A DNA stretch of 64,000 nt from Bacteroidaceae bacterium (lineage in GTDB: Bacteria; Bacteroidota; Bacteroidia; Bacteroidales; Bacteroidaceae), in the NCBI GenBank assembly GCA_017483605.1, contig JAFUWG010000036.1, positions 45,369 through 109,368 of the forward strand. The letters run 5' to 3'. The position numbers were made by a program, and so were the translations under genes. The notes below the pieces were generated by a model. The model was not told the origin of the DNA and ran no database searches. It saw only the letters and a list, made by a program, of their open reading frames with translations. Shown here piece by piece: positions 8,885-16,670 of the stretch. Numbering within the stretch: position 1 is the stretch's first letter; each line of letters starts with the position of its first letter.

Positions 8885-9043
8885 AAAGTGAAGAGTGAAA
8901 AATATAAGTGAAAAGTGAAGAGTGAAAAATATAAGTGAAAAGTGAAGAGTGAAGAGTGAAAAATCTAAGTTACCTGCCATCCGGATTGTTAGTCATTGGC
9001 AAAAGTAACTTAGATTTTTCACTCTTCACTCTTCACTTTTCAC
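8881..9043. repeat. Stop-rich word array ending in a perfect 39-bp inverted repeat
   Basis: Two direct 27-base units built from GTGAAAAGTGAAGAGTGAA plus AATATAA are followed by a third copy. That copy is the left arm (8935-8973) of a 39-bp perfect inverted repeat. The right arm is 9005-9043 and the loop is 31 bases. The array begins inside the stop codon of the Sel1 gene and ends three bases after the convergent pyrH stop. Confidence 0.9.
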
Positions 9044-9045
9044 TT

Positions 9046-9756
9046 TCAATTATGCACCAAGGTGCCGATGTCCTCACCCTCCATCACCTTTTTCAAGTTG
9101 CCGAGGACGTCCATGTTGAAGACATAAATGGGCAGGTTGTTTTCCATGCACATGGCGGTGGCTGAGATGTCCATCACCTTCAAGCCCCGTGCAATCACAT
9201 CTGCGTAGGTAATATCGTGATACTTCGTGGCAGTCGGGTCTTTCTCGGGGTCTGCCGTATAGACACCATCCACACGGGTGCCTTTCAGCATCACGTCTGC
9301 CTCGATCTCGATGCCATGCAGGGAAGAGCCTGTGTCTGTCGTGAAGTAGGGAGAGCCTGTGCCAGCACCCATGATGACCACTTCGCCTGCCTCCAGAGCC
9401 TCAATCGCCTTCCACTTATTGTAGAACTCGCCAATCGGCTCCATACGGATGGCGGTGAGCACACGATTTTTCTGGCCAATCGCACCCAACGCACTCGACA
9501 ACGCCAACGAGTTGATGACCGTGGCACACATGCCCATCTGGTCGCCCTTCACGCGGTCGAAGCCCTTGCCTGCTCCGCTCAATCCGCGGAAGATATTACC
9601 GCCACCGATGACAATGCCAATCTGTACTCCCATCTCTGCAATCTCTTTGATTTGCTGGGCATACTGGTTCAGTCGTTCCACATTGATGCCCTGCTTCTGC
9701 TCTCCTGCCAAACTCTCACCCGAAAGTTTGAGAAGAATACGTTTGAATTTTGCCAT
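9046..9756 (-). CDS. pyrH: UMP kinase
   Basis: The 236 residues match bacterial UMP kinase in length. The enzyme phosphorylates UMP to UDP with ATP, as a hexamer in the cytoplasm. Visible signatures are KLSGESLAG near residue 10, the glycine-rich GGGNIFRG near 52, and GAGTGSPYFTTDTG near 130 for substrate binding. The start MAKFKRILLKLSGE is standard and a TACCTTTG box lies 30 bases upstream. In many Bacteroidota pyrH is near frr; here frr is 20 kb away. Confidence 0.97.
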   Translation of the reverse strand: MAKFKRILLKLSGESLAGEQKQGINVERLNQYAQQIKEIAEMGVQIGIVIGGGNIFRGLSGAGKGFDRVKGDQMGMCATVINSLALSSALGAIGQKNRVLTAIRMEPIGEFYNKWKAIEALEAGEVVIMGAGTGSPYFTTDTGSSLHGIEIEADVMLKGTRVDGVYTADPEKDPTATKYHDITYADVIARGLKVMDISATAMCMENNLPIYVFNMDVLGNLKKVMEGEDIGTLVHN

Positions 9757-9785
9757 AACTTTCTATTTTTAACATTTTTGTACTG

Positions 9786-9793
9786 CAAAGGTA
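9786..9793 (-). promoter_or_regulatory. -7 promoter box for pyrH
   Basis: The minus strand reads TACCTTTG, 30 bases before the pyrH start. Confidence 0.7.
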
Positions 9794-9836
9794 CACAAAA
9801 ATTGGCATCTAATATTTCTATCTCCCATTTTTTCTA

Positions 9837-9844
9837 TAATTTTG
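9837..9844 (+). promoter_or_regulatory. -7 promoter box for the 140-residue orphan gene
   Basis: TAATTTTG lies 23 bases before the ATG at 9867, divergent from the pyrH promoter. Confidence 0.6.
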
Positions 9845-9866
9845 TATTCCAAAAATCAAAAATCCA

Positions 9867-10289
9867 ATGAAGAATATAACGATTCCATCCGAAAACGGAG
9901 AGTTAAGCCTAACGGTGACAGGTCGAAGCAATGATTCGTGGTATGACGTGGAAGTTCACGCACAGGTGCAAAGGTTTGAAGCACGACATGGCATCTGCCT
10001 GATGAACGATGATTTTGTGTGGTTGTATGACAAACTTGTCACCCTACAAAACGAAAGGGAGGCATACTTGAAAAATGAGCCGACAAAGAAGGCTGTCTTT
10101 GAAGCCACCGAAGAGGAGTTGGGCATAACGGTTTATTATTCAACAGAAGAACTCGGAAAAATTGTCTGGGAATGTTGCATACAATCCATGTACACAGGCA
10201 CCAGTCTCACGTTCTCTCTGAAAACATACCTTGATGATTTGGACGTTATTATTTCACAAGTCAAGGACGTGATTGACCACCTATCATGA
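9867..10289 (+). CDS. Uncharacterised small cytoplasmic protein (140 aa)
   Basis: I do not recognise this gene with certainty. It has no signal peptide or membrane segment and is acidic. The predicted pattern is strand, strand, helix (WLYDKLVTLQNEREAY), strands, and a closing helix (LDDLDVIISQVKDVI). That order loosely recalls immunity-type proteins such as the DUF6228/WapI group, but no diagnostic residue supports this. The gene stands alone with its own promoter and is followed by the three-word repeat element, copy 2. It is convergent with the phytase gene. Confidence 0.75.
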   Translation: MKNITIPSENGELSLTVTGRSNDSWYDVEVHAQVQRFEARHGICLMNDDFVWLYDKLVTLQNEREAYLKNEPTKKAVFEATEEELGITVYYSTEELGKIVWECCIQSMYTGTSLTFSLKTYLDDLDVIISQVKDVIDHLS

Positions 10290-10363
10290 AAGGGAGCCAT
10301 TCCACCTGCTGGCGATTTCTGTTTCAACTTCAAGACAGGACAGGCAGACCAGTTCAGTGACGG

Positions 10364-10487
10364 CGAAAGATAGGACAAAATTGCACGCTCGAAGCCTCAA
10401 AGGTGGTCTGAGTCACACCACCGAGGCGGTCTGAGTCACACCACTTGGGCGGTGTGACTCAGACCACTTTTGAGGTATCGAGCGTGT
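10364..10487. repeat. Three-word 23-nt-period hairpin element, copy 2 (F-F-R)
   Basis: GGTCTGAGTCACACC starts at 10405 and 10428, and its reverse complement at 10451, each 23 bases apart. Outer arms of 37 bases (10383-10419 and 10451-10487) pair with only about four mismatches, ending CACGCTCGA and TCGAGCGTG. The left flank from 10364 (CGAAAGATAGGACAAAATTG) is identical to that of copy 3. The element is followed by CCTTTTTA, so on the plus strand it could act as a terminator for the 140-residue gene. It lies between convergent genes. Confidence 0.93.
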
Positions 10488-10546
10488 CCTTTTTATGGTA
10501 AAACAATATTGTTCAACGGGGATTGCCGTTTTTGCCGGTCACGACA

Positions 10547-11644
10547 TCAGCGACCGAACTTCTGCCGCTTCCACTCCGACCAAGGTACGGAGTAGCCGTT
10601 CTGCTTGTTGTCCTGCACGTAGGCATAGAGCAACGGAACAAGGTAACTCGTTTCGGTGAAGAGGCTTACACGCCACTTCTGCTCACCTGGGCGTTTGCCC
10701 TGATAGAACAGGCTGGTGCCGCCAAGTTGTGTCTGACGATAAAGAATGTCCTTCATCGGAAGGTCGGGATTACGCAACATATCGAAGAACGACATCCAGA
10801 GCGTGGTGCGACCACGACCTGCCTGACAATGCATGTGTACCCACGCACGTTCGGGCAGCGAACGGTAGATGTCGAGGAACTGGTCGATGACATAGTCGCA
10901 AGGGAACACGTGGTCGAGTGCGGCAAGACGCAGGTAATTCAGTCCGTAACGCTCCACCATCTCTTTCTCCGTCCATGCACTATCTACATCGACAAGAAGA
11001 TTCTGAGCGTTGGTCATGACATAGTTGTTTGAACCGCTGATATTGCCCACCACGATGCGTTGTCCCTTGAGCGAGTGGAAAATCGAATCCTCTTCACGCA
11101 AGATGTCCTCACGACGGCGACCGATATTGGACCAATTGATATAGCCATACCACGACACGTGGTTACCATTCACATATCCGTGTGTCTCCTGACGCAAGTC
11201 GAGGATGTAGATGGGCATATCGCCTGCATGTTCCTTCAGCCAAGGGAGGACAACCTGCATATCCTTGTCCGACAAGCGAGAACTGCCGGAGAGGTAGAGG
11301 TGGTCGAGCCCCTCTCGCGTAGGCACATAGGAGGTGTCGGGCAGTTCGCTCGCCGCACCTACGTTGCGGAACGGACCGCCCATCCAGCGGAAGGCAAAAA
11401 TGTCGTCAACACTCTTGATGTCTTTGTTCGGTGCCTCCATACGCCACTCCTGTGCCCTGTAGCCCCAGCGGCTCACATCGTCGAGGTTTTCACGCTCGTT
11501 GGCTTTGTTGATGAACTTGTAGATGGTGGAGGAGAACTCCGTCTGGGCTGTCACGGTTCCGTGTGCCCCTAAGAATACGGCAACGATGGCTGCCAACTTG
11601 ATTGTTCTGTTTCTCATTTTTTCGTTATTTTTGTCATTTGTCAA
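10547..11644 (-). CDS. PTP-like phytase (inositol polyphosphate phosphatase), exported
   Basis: This 365-residue protein has an N-terminal signal segment ending near VTAQ (residue 34). The active-site loop HCQAGRGRT at residues 272-280 matches the HCxxGxxR(T/S) P-loop of cysteine phosphatases, with nucleophile Cys273 and Arg279. The preceding stretch around Asp244 (DHVFPCD) fits the general-acid loop of PTP-like phytases, and NHVSWYGYINWSNIG is also typical of that group. It should release phosphate from inositol phosphates in the periplasm. It follows a 5'-nucleotidase gene by four bases, so the pair forms a phosphate-scavenging operon. The second Met (11617) is an alternative start closer to the signal peptide. 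Confidence 0.85.
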   Translation of the reverse strand: MTNDKNNEKMRNRTIKLAAIVAVFLGAHGTVTAQTEFSSTIYKFINKANERENLDDVSRWGYRAQEWRMEAPNKDIKSVDDIFAFRWMGGPFRNVGAASELPDTSYVPTREGLDHLYLSGSSRLSDKDMQVVLPWLKEHAGDMPIYILDLRQETHGYVNGNHVSWYGYINWSNIGRRREDILREEDSIFHSLKGQRIVVGNISGSNNYVMTNAQNLLVDVDSAWTEKEMVERYGLNYLRLAALDHVFPCDYVIDQFLDIYRSLPERAWVHMHCQAGRGRTTLWMSFFDMLRNPDLPMKDILYRQTQLGGTSLFYQGKRPGEQKWRVSLFTETSYLVPLLYAYVQDNKQNGYSVPWSEWKRQKFGR

Positions 11645-11648
11645 ATCG

Positions 11649-13220
11649 TCAATTCACCGTCACCCGCCCTTGTGGCTTGGCATATCGCTTGCCCAGTTTG
11701 CCCTTGAGCCGATGCTTCAGATAGTCAGCCAGCATGTCGCGACTGAGTTTGGTGCTGCCTTCGATGAGACGGCACTCCTTCAGGGTGCTGTAGAAGCCGC
11801 CCGAACTGTAATAGTCGTTGGTGCCCACCGTGTAACGGCGTGTCGGCTCCAAGGGCTTGTAGCGTCCTGTGTGACCTTCCTCCACCTCGACGTTGCTCAC
11901 CGTGTGAGTGGCGGTGTCGATGGTGTAACGCATTCCGGCGACATGCGGGAACGAGCCGTCGGCCTTCGGGCACTTCTCCGTACACTTTTGCAACATGCCA
12001 AGCAGTTGCTCGCCTGTTGCCTCTATCAGACAGACATGATTGTCGAAAGGCTGCACAGAGATAATGTCGCCATAGTTGATTTTTCCCTTGGGCAACCCGT
12101 TACGCAGACTTCCGCCATTCACCAATCCTATTTCCGCCCCTGTCTCGGCACGATAAGCGTCTGCCACCATGTCGCCGATGGCGGCGGTGCTGCGTCTTAC
12201 AATCCACGAACCATCGGCATCCTTCACCGGCAGGTCGTATGGCGACTTTGCGATGTGCCGCGATGACACCTGGTCAATCAAGGCTTTCACGCTGTCGGTG
12301 GTGAGTGCCACACGTTCGCTGACGTAGGGGATGTTGTCAATCGGTATCAACTCCGTCAGCATACGACCGTCTGGCGTGATGGTCAACTTGCCCACCGTGG
12401 CAAACTGCGTGCCTGTCTGCGTGAGCGGCACCTGCAACCCGATGTTGTTGACGACGCTGTCACGCTCTATTCTGGCATGGGTATGGCCGTCAAGCACCAC
12501 GTCGATGCCGTGAGTGTTCTCCACAAGCCCATGCGACCAGATGCCCGTAGAGCGTATTTCTTCGCCCAAATGTGACAACACCACCACGTAGTCGGCACCC
12601 TCAGCCCGAGCCTTGTCCACCGCCTGCTGCACCAGTCGGTAGGTATCATCGGCACACAGGTCATAGAGTTTTTTCCCGTCATTGTCGAAGAAAGCGTATG
12701 CCTCCGAACGCATCGACTCGGGGGTGGTGACGCCCACAAAGGCGACACTTCGATTGCCATAACGCTTGATGAGGTAGGGCAGGAACATCGGGGCATCTTC
12801 GCCAACGGCAAAGAAATTGGCCGCGGTCACCGGCACGTCAAGGTCTGCCAGCAGTTCCCTCATGCGTGGCACACCATAGTCAAACTCATGGTTCCCCAAG
12901 GTCAAGGCATCATAACTCATCTGCCGCATGATGTCAATAATGTACTGCCCGTGGGAAATCGCTCCAGCCAAAGCCCCTTGCAGGAAGTCGCCGCAGCAGA
13001 CCATGCCCACATCACACGTGTCGGCCTTGAGAATGGCATCATACAGCCCCTGCATACGTTGGTAACCGTCGATGCCACAATGGACATCGTTCTCATAGAG
13101 TATCACGATGGTTTTCCCATCGGCACTCTGACTGGTGGCATCGGCTACTTGCTGATGGGCACAAAGGCACTGTGCCACCGCCATTGCCACACAAAAAACA
13201 AAAATTTCCATCTTCTTCAT
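11649..13220 (-). CDS. Exported 5'-nucleotidase / UshA-like metallophosphatase
   Basis: Of 523 residues, the first 20 form a signal peptide. The metallophosphatase domain shows the ordered metal-binding motifs ILYENDVHCG, CCGDFLQG, LGNHEFDYG, LSHLGEE and LDGHTHARIE between about residues 38 and 260. The C-terminal half is the 5'-nucleotidase substrate domain (GSLRNGLPKGKINYGDI near 370, YSSGGFYST near 475). The protein removes phosphate from nucleotides in the periplasm. It is the upstream gene of the phytase pair. Family members differ in substrate, so specificity is open. Confidence 0.92.
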   Translation of the reverse strand: MKKMEIFVFCVAMAVAQCLCAHQQVADATSQSADGKTIVILYENDVHCGIDGYQRMQGLYDAILKADTCDVGMVCCGDFLQGALAGAISHGQYIIDIMRQMSYDALTLGNHEFDYGVPRMRELLADLDVPVTAANFFAVGEDAPMFLPYLIKRYGNRSVAFVGVTTPESMRSEAYAFFDNDGKKLYDLCADDTYRLVQQAVDKARAEGADYVVVLSHLGEEIRSTGIWSHGLVENTHGIDVVLDGHTHARIERDSVVNNIGLQVPLTQTGTQFATVGKLTITPDGRMLTELIPIDNIPYVSERVALTTDSVKALIDQVSSRHIAKSPYDLPVKDADGSWIVRRSTAAIGDMVADAYRAETGAEIGLVNGGSLRNGLPKGKINYGDIISVQPFDNHVCLIEATGEQLLGMLQKCTEKCPKADGSFPHVAGMRYTIDTATHTVSNVEVEEGHTGRYKPLEPTRRYTVGTNDYYSSGGFYSTLKECRLIEGSTKLSRDMLADYLKHRLKGKLGKRYAKPQGRVTVN

Positions 13221-13306
13221 GCTACAAATTTACGTCTCTTTTTATATCTCACAGCACTTATTTGTAAAAAAATAATGAAATAACCCTCAAAAAGTTGAAA
13301 AATCAG

Positions 13307-13314
13307 TACCTTTG
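13307..13314 (+). promoter_or_regulatory. First of two tandem -7 boxes for pyrE
   Basis: TACCTTTG followed by CAAC. A second box, TATCTTTG plus CAAC, lies at 13350-13357, and the bases between them partly repeat. Either could drive pyrE, leaving a leader of 45 or about 90 bases. Confidence 0.6.
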
Positions 13315-13349
13315 CAACGGAAACGGATTCATAATGACAAAAATATCCG

Positions 13350-13357
13350 TATCTTTG
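13350..13357 (+). promoter_or_regulatory. Second -7 box for pyrE
   Basis: TATCTTTG, 51 bases before the preferred pyrE ATG at 13409. See the box at 13307. Confidence 0.6.
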
Positions 13358-13408
13358 CAACAAGCATTCGATACAATCAATAAAACAATCATATACAGAA
13401 AGAAAATT

Positions 13409-14041
13409 ATGAAAGCATTGGAGAAGATTTTTGCGGCAAAACTGCTGAACATTAAGGCAATCAAGTTGCAGCCGGAGAACCCGTTCACATGGGCAAGCGG
13501 CTGGAAATCGCCGTTCTATTGCGATAACCGAAAGACATTGAGTTATCCCGAGTTGCGTAACTTTGTGAAGTTGGAAATCTGCCGCATCATCGAGGAAAAC
13601 TTCCAAGATGTAGATGCCATCGCAGGTGTGGCTACGGGCGCCATTCCACAGGGAGCATTGGTGGCTGATGCCCTGCACAAGCCTTTCGTATATGTACGCA
13701 GCAAACCCAAGGACCACGGGCTGGAGAACCTCATCGAGGGCGAGTTGAAGCCAGGCATGAAAGTGGTGGTGATTGAAGACCTCATCTCCACGGGTGGCTC
13801 GTCGCTGAAGGCGGTAGAGGCAATCCGCAACAACGGATGCGAGGTGATTGGCATGGTGGCAAGTTACACGTATGGCTTCGATGTGGCAAAGAAAGCCTTC
13901 GACGATGCCAAGGTGAAACTCATCACCCTGACCAACTACGAGGCGGTGCTGGATGTGGCATTGAAGACTGGCTACATCACGGAAAATCAGATTCCTGTAT
14001 TGAACGAATGGAGGGCTAACCCAAGCGAGTGGCAAAAGTAA
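13409..14041 (+). CDS. pyrE: Orotate phosphoribosyltransferase
   Basis: The 210-residue product begins MKALEKIFAAKLLNIKAIKL, the usual start in Bacteroidales. The frame stays open upstream to 13295, but that region holds both promoter boxes. The enzyme joins orotate and PRPP to give OMP. The PRPP loop is visible as VVVIEDLISTGGSSLKA near residue 112, and the FTWASGWKSPFYCDNR segment near 23 binds orotate. The next gene (SRPBCC protein) is in the same direction but separated by a hairpin array. Confidence 0.97.
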   Translation: MKALEKIFAAKLLNIKAIKLQPENPFTWASGWKSPFYCDNRKTLSYPELRNFVKLEICRIIEENFQDVDAIAGVATGAIPQGALVADALHKPFVYVRSKPKDHGLENLIEGELKPGMKVVVIEDLISTGGSSLKAVEAIRNNGCEVIGMVASYTYGFDVAKKAFDDAKVKLITLTNYEAVLDVALKTGYITENQIPVLNEWRANPSEWQK

Positions 14042-14048
14042 AGTAAAA

Positions 14049-14148
14049 GTGAAAAATGAAAAGTGAAAAATTTGCTACCGCATTTGTGTCAACAGGTAGC
14101 ATACTGTTGCGGTAGCAAATTTTTCACTTTTCACTCTTCATTTTTCAC
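14049..14148. repeat. Stop-rich word array forming a long hairpin between pyrE and the SRPBCC gene
   Basis: The left arm (14049-14082) reads GTGAAAAATGAAAAGTGAAA then AATTTGCTACCGCA. The right arm (14108-14148) is its complement with an extra 7-base word. The 25-base loop contains a third, inverted copy of the core (GGTAGCA at 14095). The arms are built from the same GTGAAAAGTGAA words as at 8881-9043. Confidence 0.85.
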
Positions 14149-14165
14149 TCAAAACTTTAGTTTTT

Positions 14166-14627
14166 ATGGCAAAATACGAAAGTCAAATTAAGCAAGTGCC
14201 GTACACACAAAGTGCGGTTTATGCGAAGGTTGCCGACCTGACCAACCTGGCAGTTATCAAGGAGCGTATCAACGACCCCAAAGTGCAGGAACAAATCCCT
14301 GCCGGCAAGATTGATGAGGTACGCAAAGCGATTGAGCAGATGGATTTTACGACCGACACAGCGAGCGGTCCTGCAGGTCCTGTCGGCAACATCTCCGTGC
14401 AAATCGTGGAACGTGAACCCGAGAAATGCGTGAAGTTCGCTTCGACCAGTTCACCTGTCAGTTTCAAACTGTGGATTCAAGTGCTCCCCACCAGCGAGAC
14501 ATCCAGCAAAATCAAGGTGACGATTGATGCCGACCTCAACTTCTTCATGAAGCAGATTCTGGAGAAGCCCCTCAAACAAGGTGTGGACAAATTTGCCGAC
14601 ATGCTGGCAATGATACCGTATGAATAA
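14166..14627 (+). CDS. SRPBCC-fold (START-like) protein
   Basis: This cytoplasmic protein has 153 residues and begins AKYESQIKQVPYTQSAVYAKVADLTNL, of which VPYTQSAVYAKVADL is the helix-capping start typical of SRPBCC proteins. A long C-terminal helix (LNFFMKQILEKPLKQGVDKFADML) follows. The fold makes a hydrophobic pocket for lipids or other ligands. No ligand can be inferred. It is 14 bases upstream of argH, so the two are probably co-transcribed. Confidence 0.85.
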   Translation: MAKYESQIKQVPYTQSAVYAKVADLTNLAVIKERINDPKVQEQIPAGKIDEVRKAIEQMDFTTDTASGPAGPVGNISVQIVEREPEKCVKFASTSSPVSFKLWIQVLPTSETSSKIKVTIDADLNFFMKQILEKPLKQGVDKFADMLAMIPYE

Positions 14628-14641
14628 GGGAAAAACTAAAA

Positions 14642-15982
14642 ATGGAAAGTGAAAAACTTTGGACAAAGAACGTCTCCATGACGGAGGAGATAGAAAAGTT
14701 CACCGTGGGCAGAGACCGCGAGATGGACTTGTATCTGGCAAAGTACGACGTGCTTGGCTCGATGGCTCACATCACCATGTTGCAGTCGATTGACCTGTTG
14801 ACTGCGGATGAGTTGAAGGTGCTCTTGAAGGAGTTGAAAGCCATCTATCAGCAGGCAGAGAAGGGTGAGTTTGTGATTGAGGAGGGCGTGGAGGATGTGC
14901 ACTCACAGGTTGAGATGCTGCTGACTCGCAAACTCGGCGACATCGGCAAGAAGATTCACTCGGGCCGCAGCCGCAACGACCAGGTGCTGGTGGACTTGAA
15001 ACTCTTCATCCGCGACCAAATCAAGGAGATAGCAGGGCTGGTGAAGAGCCTCTTCGACGAACTCATCGCCCAGTCGGAACGGTACAAGAACGTGCTCATG
15101 CCTGGCTACACCCATCTGCAAGTGGCGATGCCCAGCAGTTTCGGCCTGTGGTTCGGTGCCTACGCCGAAGGACTGGTGGATGACATGCAGTATCTGCAAG
15201 CGGCATGGAAAATCACCAACCGCAACCCGCTCGGCTCGGCTGCAGGTTACGGCAGTTCGTTCCCCCTCAACCGCCAGATGACCACCGACCTTCTCGGCTT
15301 CGACTCGATGGACTACAACGTGGTCTATGCCCAGATGGGACGCGGAAAGACGGAAAGGAATGTGGCGTTCTCAATGGCAAGCATCGCCGGCACCCTCGCC
15401 AAGTTGGCGTTCGATGCCTGCATGTTCAACTCGCAGAACTTCGGCTTCGTCAAACTTCCTGCCGACTGCACCACTGGCTCCAGCATCATGCCCCACAAGA
15501 AGAACCCCGACGTGTTTGAGTTGACCCGTGCCAAGTGCAACAAACTCCAATCGCTGCCTGTCACGGTCACGATGATTATGAACAACCTGCCCGTCGGCTA
15601 CTTCCGCGACCTGCAAATCATCAAGGAGGTCTTCCTTCCCGCCTTCGACGAACTGAAGGACTGCCTTCAGATGGCGGCATACATTATCAATAAGATGGAG
15701 GTAAACGAACACATTCTCGACAACCCCATCTACGACCCGATGTTCTCCGTCGAAGAGGTGAACCGCCTCGCCCGTGAGGGGATGCCTTTCCGCGATGCCT
15801 ACAAGAAAGTGGGTCTCGACATCGAGGCTGGCAACTTCACCCCCAACAAGGACATCCACCACACCCACGAAGGCTCCATCGGCAACCTCTGCAACGACAA
15901 AATCCAAGCCCTCATGGATGATGTGATGGCTGGCTTCAAGTTCGAGAAGATGGAAGAGGCAGTGAAGAAATTGTTAAATTAA
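14642..15982 (+). CDS. argH: Argininosuccinate lyase
   Basis: The 446-residue enzyme splits argininosuccinate into arginine and fumarate, the last step of arginine synthesis. Family signatures are HSGRSRNDQV near residue 107 and the fumarase/aspartase superfamily loop GSSIMPHKKNPDVFE near 280, which carries the catalytic serine. The start MESEKLWTKNVSMTEEIEKF is close behind the SRPBCC gene. Carbamoyl phosphate from CarB feeds the same pathway. Confidence 0.97.
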   Translation: MESEKLWTKNVSMTEEIEKFTVGRDREMDLYLAKYDVLGSMAHITMLQSIDLLTADELKVLLKELKAIYQQAEKGEFVIEEGVEDVHSQVEMLLTRKLGDIGKKIHSGRSRNDQVLVDLKLFIRDQIKEIAGLVKSLFDELIAQSERYKNVLMPGYTHLQVAMPSSFGLWFGAYAEGLVDDMQYLQAAWKITNRNPLGSAAGYGSSFPLNRQMTTDLLGFDSMDYNVVYAQMGRGKTERNVAFSMASIAGTLAKLAFDACMFNSQNFGFVKLPADCTTGSSIMPHKKNPDVFELTRAKCNKLQSLPVTVTMIMNNLPVGYFRDLQIIKEVFLPAFDELKDCLQMAAYIINKMEVNEHILDNPIYDPMFSVEEVNRLAREGMPFRDAYKKVGLDIEAGNFTPNKDIHHTHEGSIGNLCNDKIQALMDDVMAGFKFEKMEEAVKKLLN

Positions 15983-15992
15983 AAGAATCATC

Positions 15993-16370
15993 ATGAACAA
16001 CGCAGATTTTTGGGCATCCATCCGCACCATTATTGCCGAGGGTTTCACACCCGAAGGTCTGCACAAACTGGAAGAGTATGCAGAAGATTTCATCAGTGGA
16101 CGGTTGGTATATCAACGCTTTTCACCGCACGAACAGCATGGCTGCGCAACGGGAGGTGCAACAAATGTCATTGCATCCCTGCTCGCGGGAGCAGAAGATA
16201 GAACAGATTCAGATGCTGCGAAAACTCTCAGCGAGTTCCAAAGAGAGTGCCAACACGGAGCGAAGCAGGAGGGATTGCAATATTCGCATCAACACACCAG
16301 ATTTACGGCAAGGTGGAAAACGAGTATTGAATACAAATGTGGTATTTTATCCTTAAAGAGTGTAATATGA
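15993..16370 (+). CDS. Short protein of unknown function, possibly a truncated mobile-element-type gene
   Basis: The 125-residue frame begins 10 bases after argH. The first 70 residues (FWASIRTIIAEGFTPEGLHK, then FISGRLVYQRFSPHEQHG and NVIASLLAGAE) look like real protein. They resemble, from memory, the start of the putative polyvalent protein kinases found on Bacteroidales mobile elements. The last 50 residues have odd composition and the expected kinase-like body is missing, so the gene may be a truncated relic. Family identity is a weak guess. Confidence 0.5.
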   Translation: MNNADFWASIRTIIAEGFTPEGLHKLEEYAEDFISGRLVYQRFSPHEQHGCATGGATNVIASLLAGAEDRTDSDAAKTLSEFQRECQHGAKQEGLQYSHQHTRFTARWKTSIEYKCGILSLKSVI

Positions 16371-16414
16371 ACAAATAGACATAACAACATAAAGAAGCGT
16401 TGACTTTTTGATTC

Positions 16415-16533
16415 TTGTTCCAGAAAATTCGCCAAAAATATCTCTCAAGATGATAGAAGTTGATGCTCGCGTTTTGGCGCGGGCTGATACTTGTATTTGA
16501 GAGAACGGCGTTTGGCGATGCCTCTGGAACGAA
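16415..16533. repeat. Imperfect long hairpin with centred third word
   Basis: The left arm (16415-16448, TTGTTCCAGA to TCTCTCAA) and right arm (16497-16533, TTGAGAGA to TCTGGAACGAA) pair imperfectly. The loop centre carries CGCGTTTTGGCGCG, a third copy of the arm core CGCCAAA/TTTGGCG. The layout recalls the three-word elements but the spacing is about 40, not 23. It fills most of the 300-base gap before the thioredoxin gene, in which I see no gene or clear promoter. Confidence 0.55.
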
Positions 16534-16670
16534 CACACAGAATCAGACTCGTGCCGTTTTTATGCCCTTTGATTAAGAAAGTTTAACACCTTTGAAAGTT
16601 AACATTGCCGCATGTATTGCGTATATATAATATATATAAATAGTAGGAACAAATATAAACGAAACGAACA

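Noticed and set aside
13295-13408. Longer pyrE start
   Set aside because: The extra 38 codons cover two promoter boxes and are absent from the usual PyrE start.
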